NCBI GenBank assembly: GCA_963805295.1
Contig: CAWDTW010000034.1
Span: 62,001-126,000 of the forward strand
Source: Roseiarcus sp963805295
Lineage (GTDB): Bacteria; Pseudomonadota; Alphaproteobacteria; Rhizobiales; Beijerinckiaceae
DNA: 64,000 nt
Direction of reading: 5' to 3'
The position numbers and the translations under genes are program-made. The notes beneath the pieces were generated by a model. That model was not told where the DNA came from and ran no database searches. It saw only the letters and a list, made by a program, of their open reading frames with translations. Positions 25,320 through 34,495 of this stretch are shown here, in pieces (the stretch's first letter is position 1; each line of letters begins with the position of its first letter).

Positions 25320-26820
25320 ATGCGCAAGTCGATCGATCGGATGGAATTGGTTCATGATTTTCTGAAGCGCGCGTTTGCGGGGAGTTTGCACGCCAAGCGG
25401 ATTTTTCGCTGGCCAATGGGACGTTGGGGGTTCTGACGGGGGCGTCGTTGGCCGTTTCGGTCATCGGGCACGCGCTGGCGCAAGCGCGCGGTCTGATGGA
25501 CAGACACGCGATCAAACAGGTCGATCGCCTGCTGAGCAACGCCGGGGTCGTCGTATGGGACCTGTTCGCCCCATGGGCGCGCGAGGTCGTGGGCCAGCGC
25601 AAGGCGATCGTCGTGGCGATGGATTGGACCGATTTCGACGCCGACAATCAGGCCACGCTCGCTTTGAGCCTGATCACGCGCCACGGCCGGGCGACGCCGC
25701 TCCTGTGGCTGACGGTCGACAAGGACGAACTGAAGGACCGGCGCAACGACTTCGAAGACCTCTGCCTGACGCGTTTGAAGACGATCCTGCCCGAGGGCGT
25801 GGCGGTGACGATCCTGGCCGATCGCGGCTTCGGCGACGTCAAACTGTTCGAATTCCTCGAAAGCCTCGGCTTCGGTTACGTCATCCGCTTTCGCGGCAAC
25901 GTTCATGTGACCGCGGCGGACGGTGAGACGCGCCTGGCCGCCGACTGGGTCGGCAAGAAAGGGCGCGCGCGCCTTCTGCGCGGCGCCGAACTCACCGCCG
26001 CCCGCCACAAGGTCGGCGCGGCGGTCTGCGTCCACGCCAAGGGGATGAAGGAGGCTTGGCATCTGGCCGCCAGCGATGCGACCGCGAGCGCCTCCCAGAT
26101 CGTCAACCTCTACGCCAAACCCTACTTGAACAGTAAACGGGGCCTCGCGCCTGTAACGTATTGATATTATTGATGCCAGCGAGGCCTTTATGCAAAATGT
26201 AGTGCCACGTTATTTGCCATTACGGCCTTGATTGTGGGAACAATTTATGCTTGTGTGGTGCTGTTGGCTCAGGGGTCAGTCGTTTTCTGCCTATTCGCGC
26301 TGCGCTGTAAGGATTTATCAATGGAAGCGCGTGGCTAAAGCGGCGCAAATGCCAATGTAAAGCGCGAATATTCGATTTTCGGAGGCGTAGTGCCACGTCG
26401 CGCCGAATTTCGCCAAATTCTTCGCGAAATCAATGGCTTGAAAAAAGTCGGTGTTTAAGTAGGGCCAAACGGTGGACGATCGAGCCGGGGTTCCGCGACA
26501 CCAAGGATTTGCGTTTCGGCATGGGCCTGAGCGTCCTGCGCATCGGCGATCCGCAACGGCGCGACCGTCTGCTGCTGCTCAACGCCTTGGCGATCCTCTT
26601 CCTGACCCTGCTCGGCGCGGCCGGCGAAAGCCTCGGCATGGACCGATCGCTCAGAACCAGCACGGTCAAACGCCGCGTCCACTCGCTGTTCCGCCAGGGC
26701 TGCCTGCTCTACGATCTCATTCCCAACATGCCCGAGCGACGCTTAAGGCCGCTCGTTGAAAAATACGAAGAACTCCTAAATCAAAACAACGTCTTCACAC
26801 AAACCTTCGGCCTCGCCTAA
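25320..26820 (+). pseudogene. IS4-family transposase, frameshifted and interrupted
   Basis: A DDE transposase: M-D-W-T-D-F-D holds the first Asp, I-L-A-D-R-G-F-G-D the second, and after the insertion R-W-T-I-E-P-G-F-R-D-T-K gives the Y-R-E-K signature with the catalytic Glu. One T is missing from the T-run at about 25399 (H-A-K-R-I-F then S-L-A-N-G). The 345-bp element splits the signature between Y-A-K and R-W-T-I-E. Both defects inactivate it, so any movement of the MITEs now needs another copy. Confidence 0.9.
26120..26464. mobile_element. 345-bp non-autonomous element nested in the IS
   Basis: Ends are CCCTACTTGAACA and its near-perfect inverse TGTTTAAGTAGGG; CCAAA is duplicated on both sides (26115-26119 and 26465-26469). 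It is AT-richer than its surroundings, encodes nothing, and contains GTAGTGCCACGT twice, near 26199 and 26386. The parent family is not recognised. Confidence 0.85.
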
Positions 26821-26852
26821 TTGAGGGGATGCGTGAGGCATGGGGGCCTTCG

Positions 26853-27112
26853 CAATGCGCAAGAACGGTTTCAGATACAGCGCCTATGGGTCGCATACCT
26901 TGGGCGATGGGTGCCGCGTCTACCATCAAGGGGCCTTGACACGTATTGCGGATTCTACGCAATCCTCAACCTGATCAACTTCCTGAAATACAAAGAGGAC
27001 CGCTCGAACGTCGATTTCATTGGCGCCGATAAATTCCGCGAGTTCAGACGGTTTATCGACACTTTTGTTTTGGCGCTATTATACTTGACGGGACCAGCCA
27101 CTAGTTCACGCC
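26853..27112 (+). pseudogene. Hypothetical gene with a cysteine-peptidase-like motif, disrupted
   Basis: Starts M-R-K-N-G-F-R-Y-S-A-Y-G at 26853, then needs a +1 shift near 26930 to reach G-L-D-T-Y-C-G-F-Y-A-I-L-N-L-I-N-F-L, a motif like the Cys-containing helix of papain/C39-type peptidases. It continues to F-R-R-F-I-D-T. Native sequence stops at or before the MITE at 27113. The IS4 target duplication (to 26847) lies just upstream of its start. Function uncertain. Confidence 0.4.
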
Positions 27113-27240
27113 TCAAGAATCCCCTCATTTCGATTTTCGTCAATGAAATCAACAAGTTAGGGAAATGCCGGAGATAACCATTAACATATTGATTTCATTG
27201 CGATTTTCAGCATACGCCGAAAAATGAGGGGATAAGTTAG
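27113..27240. mobile_element. 128-bp MITE, copy B
   Basis: Same length as copy A (16983-17110), with only scattered differences. It is flanked by a perfect 10-bp duplication AGTTCACGCC (27103-27112 and 27241-27250). The right-hand target copy contains the stop codon of the neighbouring minus-strand gene, so that gene stays intact. Confidence 0.92.
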
Positions 27241-27243
27241 AGT

Positions 27244-27714
27244 TCACGCCCATCCCCAGAAATTGCGCACTCGCAGTGCGATCTCGTTTGCAGGCATTGA
27301 AGCCGACCCGAGGATATGCCCGTAAGGAGCGCCGATATCCTTAACCCAATCAGGCGTCTGGTCCCCTAGTGTTATGATCGATTCAATATGCGCGCCTCTG
27401 GCAATGAGCGTCACAATATAGGCATGTGGCTTGTGCCCGTCCGGAAAGTTGTCATCTTCGCGAAGGGAGAACAACATATTCGTTCGAAGTTGGTGGCTAT
27501 TCGCAATCACTTCCTCAGCCCAAACAATAGCGGAGGGTGCGTTATGACCATCATTAATTGGCATTGCTTTTGGATTCATGCGGAGATATTGGCCGTTCAC
27601 TAGACATATCTCAAAAGGTGTATCACGCTCGCGTGACATCCCCGTAAGCGCACGGATGGTAGAGCCCTTGCGCGTATTCACACCTCCGATAAGAGACCAA
27701 ACGTGAATCGTCAT
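27244..27714 (-). CDS. Hypothetical protein, accessory two-gene unit
   Basis: A 156-residue protein, not recognised. It starts M-T-I-H-V-W-S-L-I-G-G-V-N-T-R-K-G-S, a strand then loop that could bind a nucleotide but lacks a true P-loop, and continues with mixed alpha/beta character to F-W-G-W-A. Its ATG overlaps the stop of the upstream 63-residue gene (ATGA), so the two are co-translated. The MITE sits directly after its stop. Confidence 0.5.
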   Translation of the reverse strand: MTIHVWSLIGGVNTRKGSTIRALTGMSRERDTPFEICLVNGQYLRMNPKAMPINDGHNAPSAIVWAEEVIANSHQLRTNMLFSLREDDNFPDGHKPHAYIVTLIARGAHIESIITLGDQTPDWVKDIGAPYGHILGSASMPANEIALRVRNFWGWA

Positions 27715-27902
27715 TCCTGATCCCCAGATTGCATCTGCCTCTTCGTAGCTTCCGTCTTTTCGGACTTCCTTGGCGCTTTGACGACGGCCGCAAAAGCCCG
27801 TTCAAATGACTTCGGGTCGTTATCCGTCTCTGCCTCCCGCGAGGTCTCGCGGATGCGCTTGGCGCGCTCAGCGTCGGTTATAGGGCGTTTTTTGGCCGGC
27901 AT
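27711..27902 (-). CDS. Small charged protein, first gene of the unit
   Basis: 63 residues, nearly half charged: M-P-A-K-K-R-P-I-T-D-A-E-R-A-K-R-I-R-E-T at the start and a Lys-rich tail. It is probably helical and nucleic-acid- or partner-binding. GGAAAG lies 7 bases before the ATG. It is tightly coupled to the 156-residue gene, an arrangement seen in small phage and toxin-antitoxin-like modules, but no family could be named. Confidence 0.5.
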   Translation of the reverse strand: MPAKKRPITDAERAKRIRETSREAETDNDPKSFERAFAAVVKAPRKSEKTEATKRQMQSGDQE

Positions 27903-28015
27903 AAGAGTTTCTTTCCGCTCGGAATTATGTTTTTAGGACCGTGAATTTATGTAGGAACGGCCGTGAGCTTATGCCATATTCATTCGCCGGTCCAACCTAT
28001 CAAAGGACAACGAAA

Positions 28016-28321
28016 ATGGCCGTCGACACCACGGCTATTGATGCCGTCCCCGTAAGTCGAATTTTTCTTTCTTTAGATAATCCGCGCCATGTGCCGTTTG
28101 ATAACGAAGCGAAAACAATCGACTACTTATGTAACAAAGAGGACGTGTATCAACTTGCGAGGGATATCGCGCGACATGGGTTAAATCCGCTTGAACGGTT
28201 CGCTTTGATTCCGGTTTCCAATCATGTGTCGGGCGTCGTGTTCAAGGAGAAGGATAGCGTTAACTTATGGCTTGAGCGAATTCACAGCGGACCTCAGGGA
28301 GGTATTGGGCGCAAAGAGTAA
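28016..28321 (+). pseudogene. ParB-like nuclease-domain protein, internally deleted
   Basis: The start is a typical ParB/Srx N-terminal domain: V-S-R-I-F-L-S-L-D-N-P-R-H, then Y-Q-L-A-R-D-I-A-R-H-G-L-N-P-L-E-R. The following motif that normally reads V-x-E-G-N-R-R is missing; the frame jumps to V-V-F-K-E-K-D-S and L-E-R-I-H-S-G-P-Q-G-G-I-G-R-K, which in full proteins comes much later. It then stops, although the helical C-terminus should follow. The middle and end are therefore deleted in frame. AAAGGA precedes the ATG at 28016. Confidence 0.65.
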
Positions 28322-28399
28322 ATTCGCCCATTCGCCCAAAGCCGCGCCTCGACAAACGCGTAAGCGGCGGCTTCGTCATTGAAGTGCGGAGCGGCGAAA

Positions 28400-28778
28400 A
28401 TGGACCTGGACACGGAACAATCTCCTTATGCCGCAATCCTATATCAAGTGATTGGTCCCGTCAAGTATAATATCGCCTTTGTTTTCGACGGTCCCTTTCC
28501 TAAGAGGCCCTTCGGAGATGACGGGCTCACTCAGAAGCTACTTTTTTACGCACTTTCCCGCGCGCTCGAACATTTCGAGATCGCGGCAAGAACTCGTTGT
28601 TGGACAAATCCTGCCGGAAACTGCGGCAAGCGCGCTTGGACTAGCCGCTGTCAGAGAGGGCGAAGACGACAACCTTGCGCATTGGGTAGCTTTCATCGGC
28701 AAGGACCATCTTAACGATCTTAACGGTACCGGCATCGCCTGCGAATTTGACTGGAAGGGGATCGTTCTCGACTTCTGA
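28400..28778 (+). CDS. Hypothetical protein, apparent frameshift at a GANTC site
   Basis: An ATG at 28400 with GGAG upstream opens M-D-L-D-T-E-Q-S-P-Y-A-A-I-L-Y. An extra base in GAACTC (28590-28595; GACTC expected) ends this frame. Removing it joins H-F-E-I-A-A-R to L-V-V-G-Q-I-L-P-E-T and gives about 125 residues ending D-W-K-G-I-V-L-D-F. The family is not recognised. It follows the ParB-like remnant on the same strand. Confidence 0.5.
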
Positions 28779-29095
28779 TCGAGAGTATGAACGCTGGTGG
28801 GTGGGTAGGGACGGCCAAGCTAAGATAAAACGTGGAGGTGAAGCAAAGGGAACCCCGGTCGAATTGCCGTGGCGGTTTGTTTTCGTTCACTTGTGAGAAG
28901 ATTTGAGTGCGAGTGCGGAGGCCGCGCCTATGCTGGAGCCGGCTGCTTCGCATTCGTTAGTTGAGCCGGCTCAGCGTTAGTCCACCCGCCCCTCTCGCCC
29001 CTGCCGCCTTTTCGGGCTTTACATTCGCCCCGCCAACCGGTTGATTGGCTGTGATTTCAACGGGGGAAGCGCATGCGCTCGGGCGACCGGCGGGA
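28779..29095. other. Interval before the liv operon
   Basis: About 320 bases with no gene. It contains GAGCCGGCT twice (around 28936 and 28963), each palindromic and able to pair with the other. The promoter of livGFHM should lie here, but no clear boxes were identified. Confidence 0.4.
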
Positions 29096-29843
29096 ATGAG
29101 CGCCGACGACATTCTCGTCACCGAGGACCTCAGCAAGAGCTTCGGCGATTTCCGCGCGGTCAGCGACGTGTCGCTGCGCATCCGGCGCGGAACGATTCAC
29201 GCCTTGATCGGACCGAACGGCGCCGGCAAGACGACCTGTTTCAACATGCTGACAAAGTTCATCACCCCTTCCGCGGGGCGAATCACGTTCAACAGCCGCG
29301 ACATCACCGCGATGCGGCCGGCGGACGTCGCGCGGCTCGGACTCGTGCGCTCGTTCCAGATCTCGGCGGTGTTTCCGCACCTCACCGCGCTCGAAAACGT
29401 GCGCATCGCGCTCCAGCGGTCGCGTGGCGATTCGTTCGACTTCTGGCGCTCGAAATCGAGCCTCGAACCGTTGAACGGACGCGCGCTCGAACTCTTGGAC
29501 AGCGTGGGGCTGACCCCCTTCGCGCATTCGAAGGCGGGCGAGATCTCATACGGCCGCAAGCGGGCGCTCGAGCTCGCCACCACGCTCGCGGTCGAGCCCG
29601 AGATGATGCTGCTCGACGAGCCGATGGCGGGCATGGGGCACGAGGACATCGACCGCATCGCCGCCCTCATTCGTCGCGTTTCGGCCAACCGCACCATCCT
29701 CATGGTCGAGCACAATCTGCAGGTCGTCGCCAACCTGTCGCACCGCATCACGGTGCTGACGCGCGGGCGGGTGCTGGCGGAAGGCGACTATCCCACGGTC
29801 TCGGAGAACGACGAGGTGCGAGAGGCCTATATGGGAGCGGGAC

Positions 29844-29851
<8 letters not shown>
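29096..29851 (+). CDS. livG: Branched-chain amino-acid-type ABC transporter ATPase LivG
   Basis: One of the two ATPases of a LIV-type (HAAT) importer. Walker A is G-P-N-G-A-G-K-T-T, the signature I-S-Y-G-R-K-R-A-L-E-L-A has the LivG-typical Y in place of G, and Walker B is M-M-L-L-D-E-P-M-A-G-M. It is about 251 residues from ATG 29096; the frame opens at a TTG at 29045. The stop overlaps the livF start. Four of the five transport components are present; the periplasmic binding protein is not in the window, so the substrate (amino acid, amide or urea) is unknown. Confidence 0.9.
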
Positions 29852-30603
<752 letters not shown>

Positions 30604-30646
30604 AGATCACCGTTACGCGACGCCATACGCTCGACGGAGACCTGAC

Positions 30647-31537
30647 GTGAACGTCTTCGGTCACGTGATCAGCTGGCCGGAGCTCTCCGGCCAGCTCCTC
30701 ATCGGGCTCATCAACGGTTCGTTCTATGCGCTGCTCAGCCTCGGCCTCGCCGTCATTTTCGGCATGCTGAACATCGTCAATTTCGCCCACGGCGCCTTCT
30801 ACATGATGGGCGCCTTCGGGGCCTATTTCCTGCTGGTCGGGGCCGGCCTCAACTACTGGTGGGCGCTCATCCTGTCGCCGCTGGCGATCGGCGCGATCGG
30901 CGCAGTCGTCGAGCGGCTGTTCCTCAAGCGCCTCGTGGGCTTCGATCCGCTCTACAGCCTGCTCCTCACCTTCGGGCTCGCGTTGATCTTCCAGGGCCTC
31001 TTTCAGAATTATTTCGGCGCCTCGGGCATGCCCTACGCGATCCCCAAGCAGCTTAGCGGCGCCTACAATCTCGGCTTCATGTTCTTGCCGGTCTACCGCG
31101 GCTGGGTGATCGTCGCCTCCGTCGTCGTGTGCTTCGGAACCTGGCTCATCATCGAGAAGACAAAGCTCGGCGCCTATCTGCGCGCCGCGACCGAGAATCC
31201 CACCATGGTCCGCGCGTTCGGCATCAACGTGCCGCGCATGGTTACGCTGACCTACGGCTTCGGCGTCGCGCTCGCGGCCTTCGCCGGCGTGCTGGCCGCG
31301 CCGATCAATCAGGTCCGCCCGGGCATGGGCGCCGACATCATCGTGGTCGTCTTCGCCGTGGTGGTGATCGGCGGCATGGGCTCGATCCTGGGCTCGATCC
31401 TGACCGGGTTCGTGCTCGGCGTCGTCGAGGGCCTGACCAAGGTCTTCTATCCCGAGGCGTCGAACACGATCGTATTCGTCATCATGGCGATCGTTCTATT
31501 GATCCGGCCGGCGGGCCTGTTCGGAAGGGCCTCCTGA
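30647..31537 (+). CDS. livH: ABC transporter permease LivH
   Basis: A membrane subunit of the importer, 296 residues, with about eight hydrophobic helices. The early N-G-S-F-Y-A-L-L-S-L-G-L-A-V-I-F-G block and the cytoplasmic loop with A-T-E-N-P-T-M-V-R-A-F-G, which contacts the ATPases, are typical. It starts at GTG 30647 with CGGAGA upstream. It follows livF by 43 bases and is followed by livM after one base. Confidence 0.93.
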   Translation: MNVFGHVISWPELSGQLLIGLINGSFYALLSLGLAVIFGMLNIVNFAHGAFYMMGAFGAYFLLVGAGLNYWWALILSPLAIGAIGAVVERLFLKRLVGFDPLYSLLLTFGLALIFQGLFQNYFGASGMPYAIPKQLSGAYNLGFMFLPVYRGWVIVASVVVCFGTWLIIEKTKLGAYLRAATENPTMVRAFGINVPRMVTLTYGFGVALAAFAGVLAAPINQVRPGMGADIIVVVFAVVVIGGMGSILGSILTGFVLGVVEGLTKVFYPEASNTIVFVIMAIVLLIRPAGLFGRAS

Positions 31538-31538
31538 C

Positions 31539-32504
31539 ATGAGCGGGAAAGCCGCCGTCTCGGCGGATGCGACCGAGCGCAACCGACGAGCGAACGTCAT
31601 CGCCTTCGGCGTGATGGTCGCGCTGATCGCGATTGCGCCCTTCGTCGCCTATCCGTTCTTCATCATGAACGCGCTCTGCTTCGCACTGTTTGCCTGCGCC
31701 TTCAACCTCTTGATCGGCTACGTGAACCTCCTCTCGCTCGGGCACGCGATGTTCCTGGGGCTGGCGAGCTACGTCTGCGCCCATGCCGCGAAAGTCTGGG
31801 GCCTCGAGCCGGTCTCGGCGATCGTGCTCGGCGTCGCCGCTTCGGCGGCGCTCGGCCTCGTCACCGGCGCGCTCGCCATCCGCAGCAGCGGCATCTATTT
31901 CGCGATGATCACCGTCGCCTTCTCGCAGATGGTCTATTTCTTCTGCGTCGAGGCGCCGTTCACCCACGGCGAGGACGGCATACAGGCGGTGCCGCAGGGC
32001 CGCGCGCTCGGGTTCATCGATTTGTCGAATCCCTGGATTCTCTACGTCTTCGTCGCCGTGGTGTTCCTGTTCGGCTTTCTCGCGATCGAGCGTATCGTCA
32101 ATTCGCCGTTCGGAGAGATCCTCAAGGCGATCCGCGAGAACGAGCCGCGCGTCGTCTCGCTCGGCTACCGTTCGATGCAATACAAGCTCGCCGCCTTTAC
32201 CCTGTCGGCGGCGATCGCGGGCCTCGCCGGCGCGACCAAGGCGATCGTCGCCCAGAACGCGTCGCTGACCGATGTCGCCTTCGCCATGTCGGGCGAAGTG
32301 GTGCTGATGACGCTGGTCGGCGGCATGGGCGCCTTCTACGGTCCTGTGGTCGGCGCGCTCATCGTCGTGTCGATGCAGAACTATCTGGCCCAGTTCGGCG
32401 AGTGGGTGACGGTCATCCAGGGCGTCGTCTTCGTCGCGTGCGTGCTCGCGTTCCGCCGGGGCATCGTCGGCGAACTGGCGGCGCGGGCGAAAATTTCGCT
32501 GTGA
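31539..32504 (+). CDS. livM: ABC transporter permease LivM
   Basis: The second membrane subunit, 321 residues, about ten hydrophobic segments. L-L-S-L-G-H-A-M-F-L-G-L-A-S-Y and the EAA-like loop with I-R-E-N-E-P-R-V-V-S-L-G-Y are LivM hallmarks. The N-terminal 20 residues are polar. It is the last of the four transport genes; a small conserved gene follows after about 170 bases. Confidence 0.93.
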   Translation: MSGKAAVSADATERNRRANVIAFGVMVALIAIAPFVAYPFFIMNALCFALFACAFNLLIGYVNLLSLGHAMFLGLASYVCAHAAKVWGLEPVSAIVLGVAASAALGLVTGALAIRSSGIYFAMITVAFSQMVYFFCVEAPFTHGEDGIQAVPQGRALGFIDLSNPWILYVFVAVVFLFGFLAIERIVNSPFGEILKAIRENEPRVVSLGYRSMQYKLAAFTLSAAIAGLAGATKAIVAQNASLTDVAFAMSGEVVLMTLVGGMGAFYGPVVGALIVVSMQNYLAQFGEWVTVIQGVVFVACVLAFRRGIVGELAARAKISL

Positions 32505-32674
32505 GCGCCATCGATCGTCCCACATGGAGAGTGATTCCCGGCGAAGGCAGACTGTCTCCGGGACAGCGACATGCAGAGACGGCGCGATCGATGCGGAGCC
32601 GCGGCGACATTGGCCCTTGGCCCCCAGGCGGAGAAACGGGCATATTGCGCGGGGGAAGACGAAGGCGCCCGCCA

Positions 32675-32926
32675 ATGGCCGAAGACCTTACTCTCGACGA
32701 GCTCATGGAGCTCGGCGCCGGCCGTCCGGCCCCTGAAGCCGTCGCCGCGCTCTACCGTCGGGCTTTCTGCGAATTCGGGGCGCGCGCCCTCTGGAGCCGC
32801 CGGCCGAGCGAACATCCCACCATCGCCCAGGCGCTCGTCGTCGCCGAAAGCCTTCGACGCGACGGCGATATGACCACCCGGCCGCTTGCTGCGCGAATCG
32901 AAGAGGCTTGCCGTTCCGCTCTCTAA
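32675..32926 (+). CDS. Small conserved-looking hypothetical protein
   Basis: 83 residues, start M-A-E-D-L-T-L-D-E-L-M-E-L-G, mainly helical with an F-C-E-F-G-A-R-A-L-W-S-R motif. GAAGG lies about 10 bases before the ATG. The frame extends upstream but loses protein-like composition. It is on the same strand as livGFHM, with a gap. Function unknown. Confidence 0.55.
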   Translation: MAEDLTLDELMELGAGRPAPEAVAALYRRAFCEFGARALWSRRPSEHPTIAQALVVAESLRRDGDMTTRPLAARIEEACRSAL

Positions 32927-33064
32927 GCTGCAGAGCGAGGTCCTGCTCGCCCTTGCGGCGCATCCGAATCCCGAAAGCGCATCAACGGCCGCGTCGAGCA
33001 GTGATGTCATGTTTATCAGAATTATAAACGTCAGTAGTTCTGTAAAACACAATCTATAGGGCAA

Positions 33065-33101
33065 CGAAAGTTGCAGATTTTGGCGCCTATCGCATTGAAA
33101 A
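33065..33101 (+). repeat. Conserved 36-base intergenic motif, copy 2
   Basis: Within a 310-base gap (32927-33236) that otherwise holds nothing recognisable. CGAAAGTTGCA, a T-rich stretch, TTGGCGCCTA, then ATTGAAA repeats the copy at 21267-21302 in the same orientation. Confidence 0.45.
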
Positions 33102-33236
33102 GTCAGAATCGAGTGCAGATTCCCAAAGCCCATCGCGGACAAGGCTCGTGAACTCGCGCCAGACCCGGCGGCAGCGTCAACCACATCCCGCCGCGCGCCG
33201 CGTGACGCCCCACGGCGGCGCCGATAGCCGCTCCCC

Positions 33237-34458
33237 CTATCCCTTGGCCAGCGCCCTGAGGTCGAAGGCGGGGTTCGCGGCCTCTTCGGGCGTCAGCGTC
33301 TTCGGCGTGCCGATGATGCGCTTGGCCGCCGCGTGGTCGCCGGCGCGGTTGACCAATTCGACCACCGCGAGCCTGCCGCCCCGGAAGCCGAAGGTCGAGA
33401 AAGCGCGCGTCTCGGGATCGCCCCTCGTGACCCAGGTATCGACGCCGTGCGAGAGGCCCGCGATCATGAGCTTCAGGTCGCCCTGGTCGCTCCAGAACCA
33501 GGCGAGCGCGTCGTAGGGCGCGGGCTTGCCGACGAGCCGCGCGGCGACGCATTTCGCCTGATCGACCGCGTTCTGGATCGAACTCGAGCCGGGTGCGGAA
33601 TCCGAGGGCGGCATTGGGGAAATCGGCGCAGTCGCCGATCGCCGAAATGGCGGGGTCCGAGGTCCGCAGAAGCGCGTCGACGACGACGCCGTTGGCGCAT
33701 TCGAGTCCGCCCTCGCGCGCGAGCTGGTCCTCCGCCGCGACCCCGACGCCGACCACCACAAGATCGGCGGGCAGGACCTCGCCGTCCGTCAGCGCCACGG
33801 CTTCGGCCTTGTCGGCGCCCTTGATCGCCGAGACGCCGACCCCGAGCCGGACCCGCGCGCCGAAGGCCATATGCGCCTTCAAGAAGAAATCCGACATGAT
33901 GGTCGAGACGGCGCGCCCCATGGGCCGCGCGATTTCCACCACGGTCACTTCGGCGCCGAGGCTCGTCGCGGTGGCCGCGATCTCGAGCCCGATGAAGCCA
34001 GCGCCGATGACGACGACCTTTCGCCCCGCGCCGAGCCGCTCGCGGATCGCGGTCGCGTCGGCGATGGTCCGCAGCGTGAAGACGCCCGGCAGATCGACGC
34101 CCGGCGCGTCGAGCCGCCGCCCCCGCGACCCCGTCGCGAGGATCAGATGCCCATAGCCGGCCGCGCGGCCGTCGCTTGTCTCGACCTGCCGCGCCGCGCG
34201 GTCGACTCTGGTCGCGCGGACGCCCAGTCTGAGGTCGATTCGATGGTCGCGAAAGAACGCCTCGGCCCTCAGCGGCAGGCCGTGAATGTCCATCTCGCCC
34301 TTGAGAAAGGCCTTCGACAGCGGCGGCCGCTGATAGGGCAGGTCCTCCTCGCTGGAGAGGAGAATGACGTCGCCCTCGAAACCGTCCTCGCGCAGGCTGA
34401 CGGCGGCCTGGACGCCGGCGTGGCCCGCGCCGACGATGACGATCGGCGATGACGACAT
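33237..34458 (-). CDS. Ferredoxin/rubredoxin-type NAD(P)H reductase, apparent frameshift at a GANTC site
   Basis: An FAD oxidoreductase of the ferredoxin-NAD(P) reductase type: FAD motif I-V-I-V-G-A-G-H-A-G at the N-terminus, NAD motif V-V-V-I-G-A-G-F-I-G-L-E in the middle, A-I-G-D-C-A-D-F near residue 280, and a C-terminal reductase domain after the shift. An extra base in GAACTC (33580-33585; GACTC expected) separates L-G-F-R-T-R-L-E from S-I-Q-N-A-V-D-Q-A. Corrected length is about 406, normal. It would pass electrons from NAD(P)H to a ferredoxin or Rieske partner not seen here. Confidence 0.88.
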
Positions 34459-34495
34459 CTCAAGGTCCATTGGCCTGTGAGTCATCCGCCGCAGG

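Larger units (their letters stand above)
25222..26837 (+). mobile_element. IS4-family insertion sequence with a nested insertion
   Basis: Flanked by a perfect 10-bp target duplication GCATGGGGGC (25212-25221 and 26838-26847). The ends are imperfect inverted repeats with ATCCCCTCA (left TAATGAATCCCC, right ATGCGTGAG read outward). Without the nested 345-bp element and its 5-bp duplication the IS is 1266 bp, a normal size. The ends match the two 128-bp MITEs in the window. Confidence 0.92.

Noticed and set aside
31482..32675. 397-codon minus-strand frame
   Set aside because: Antisense to livM; extreme Arg/Asp/Glu content.
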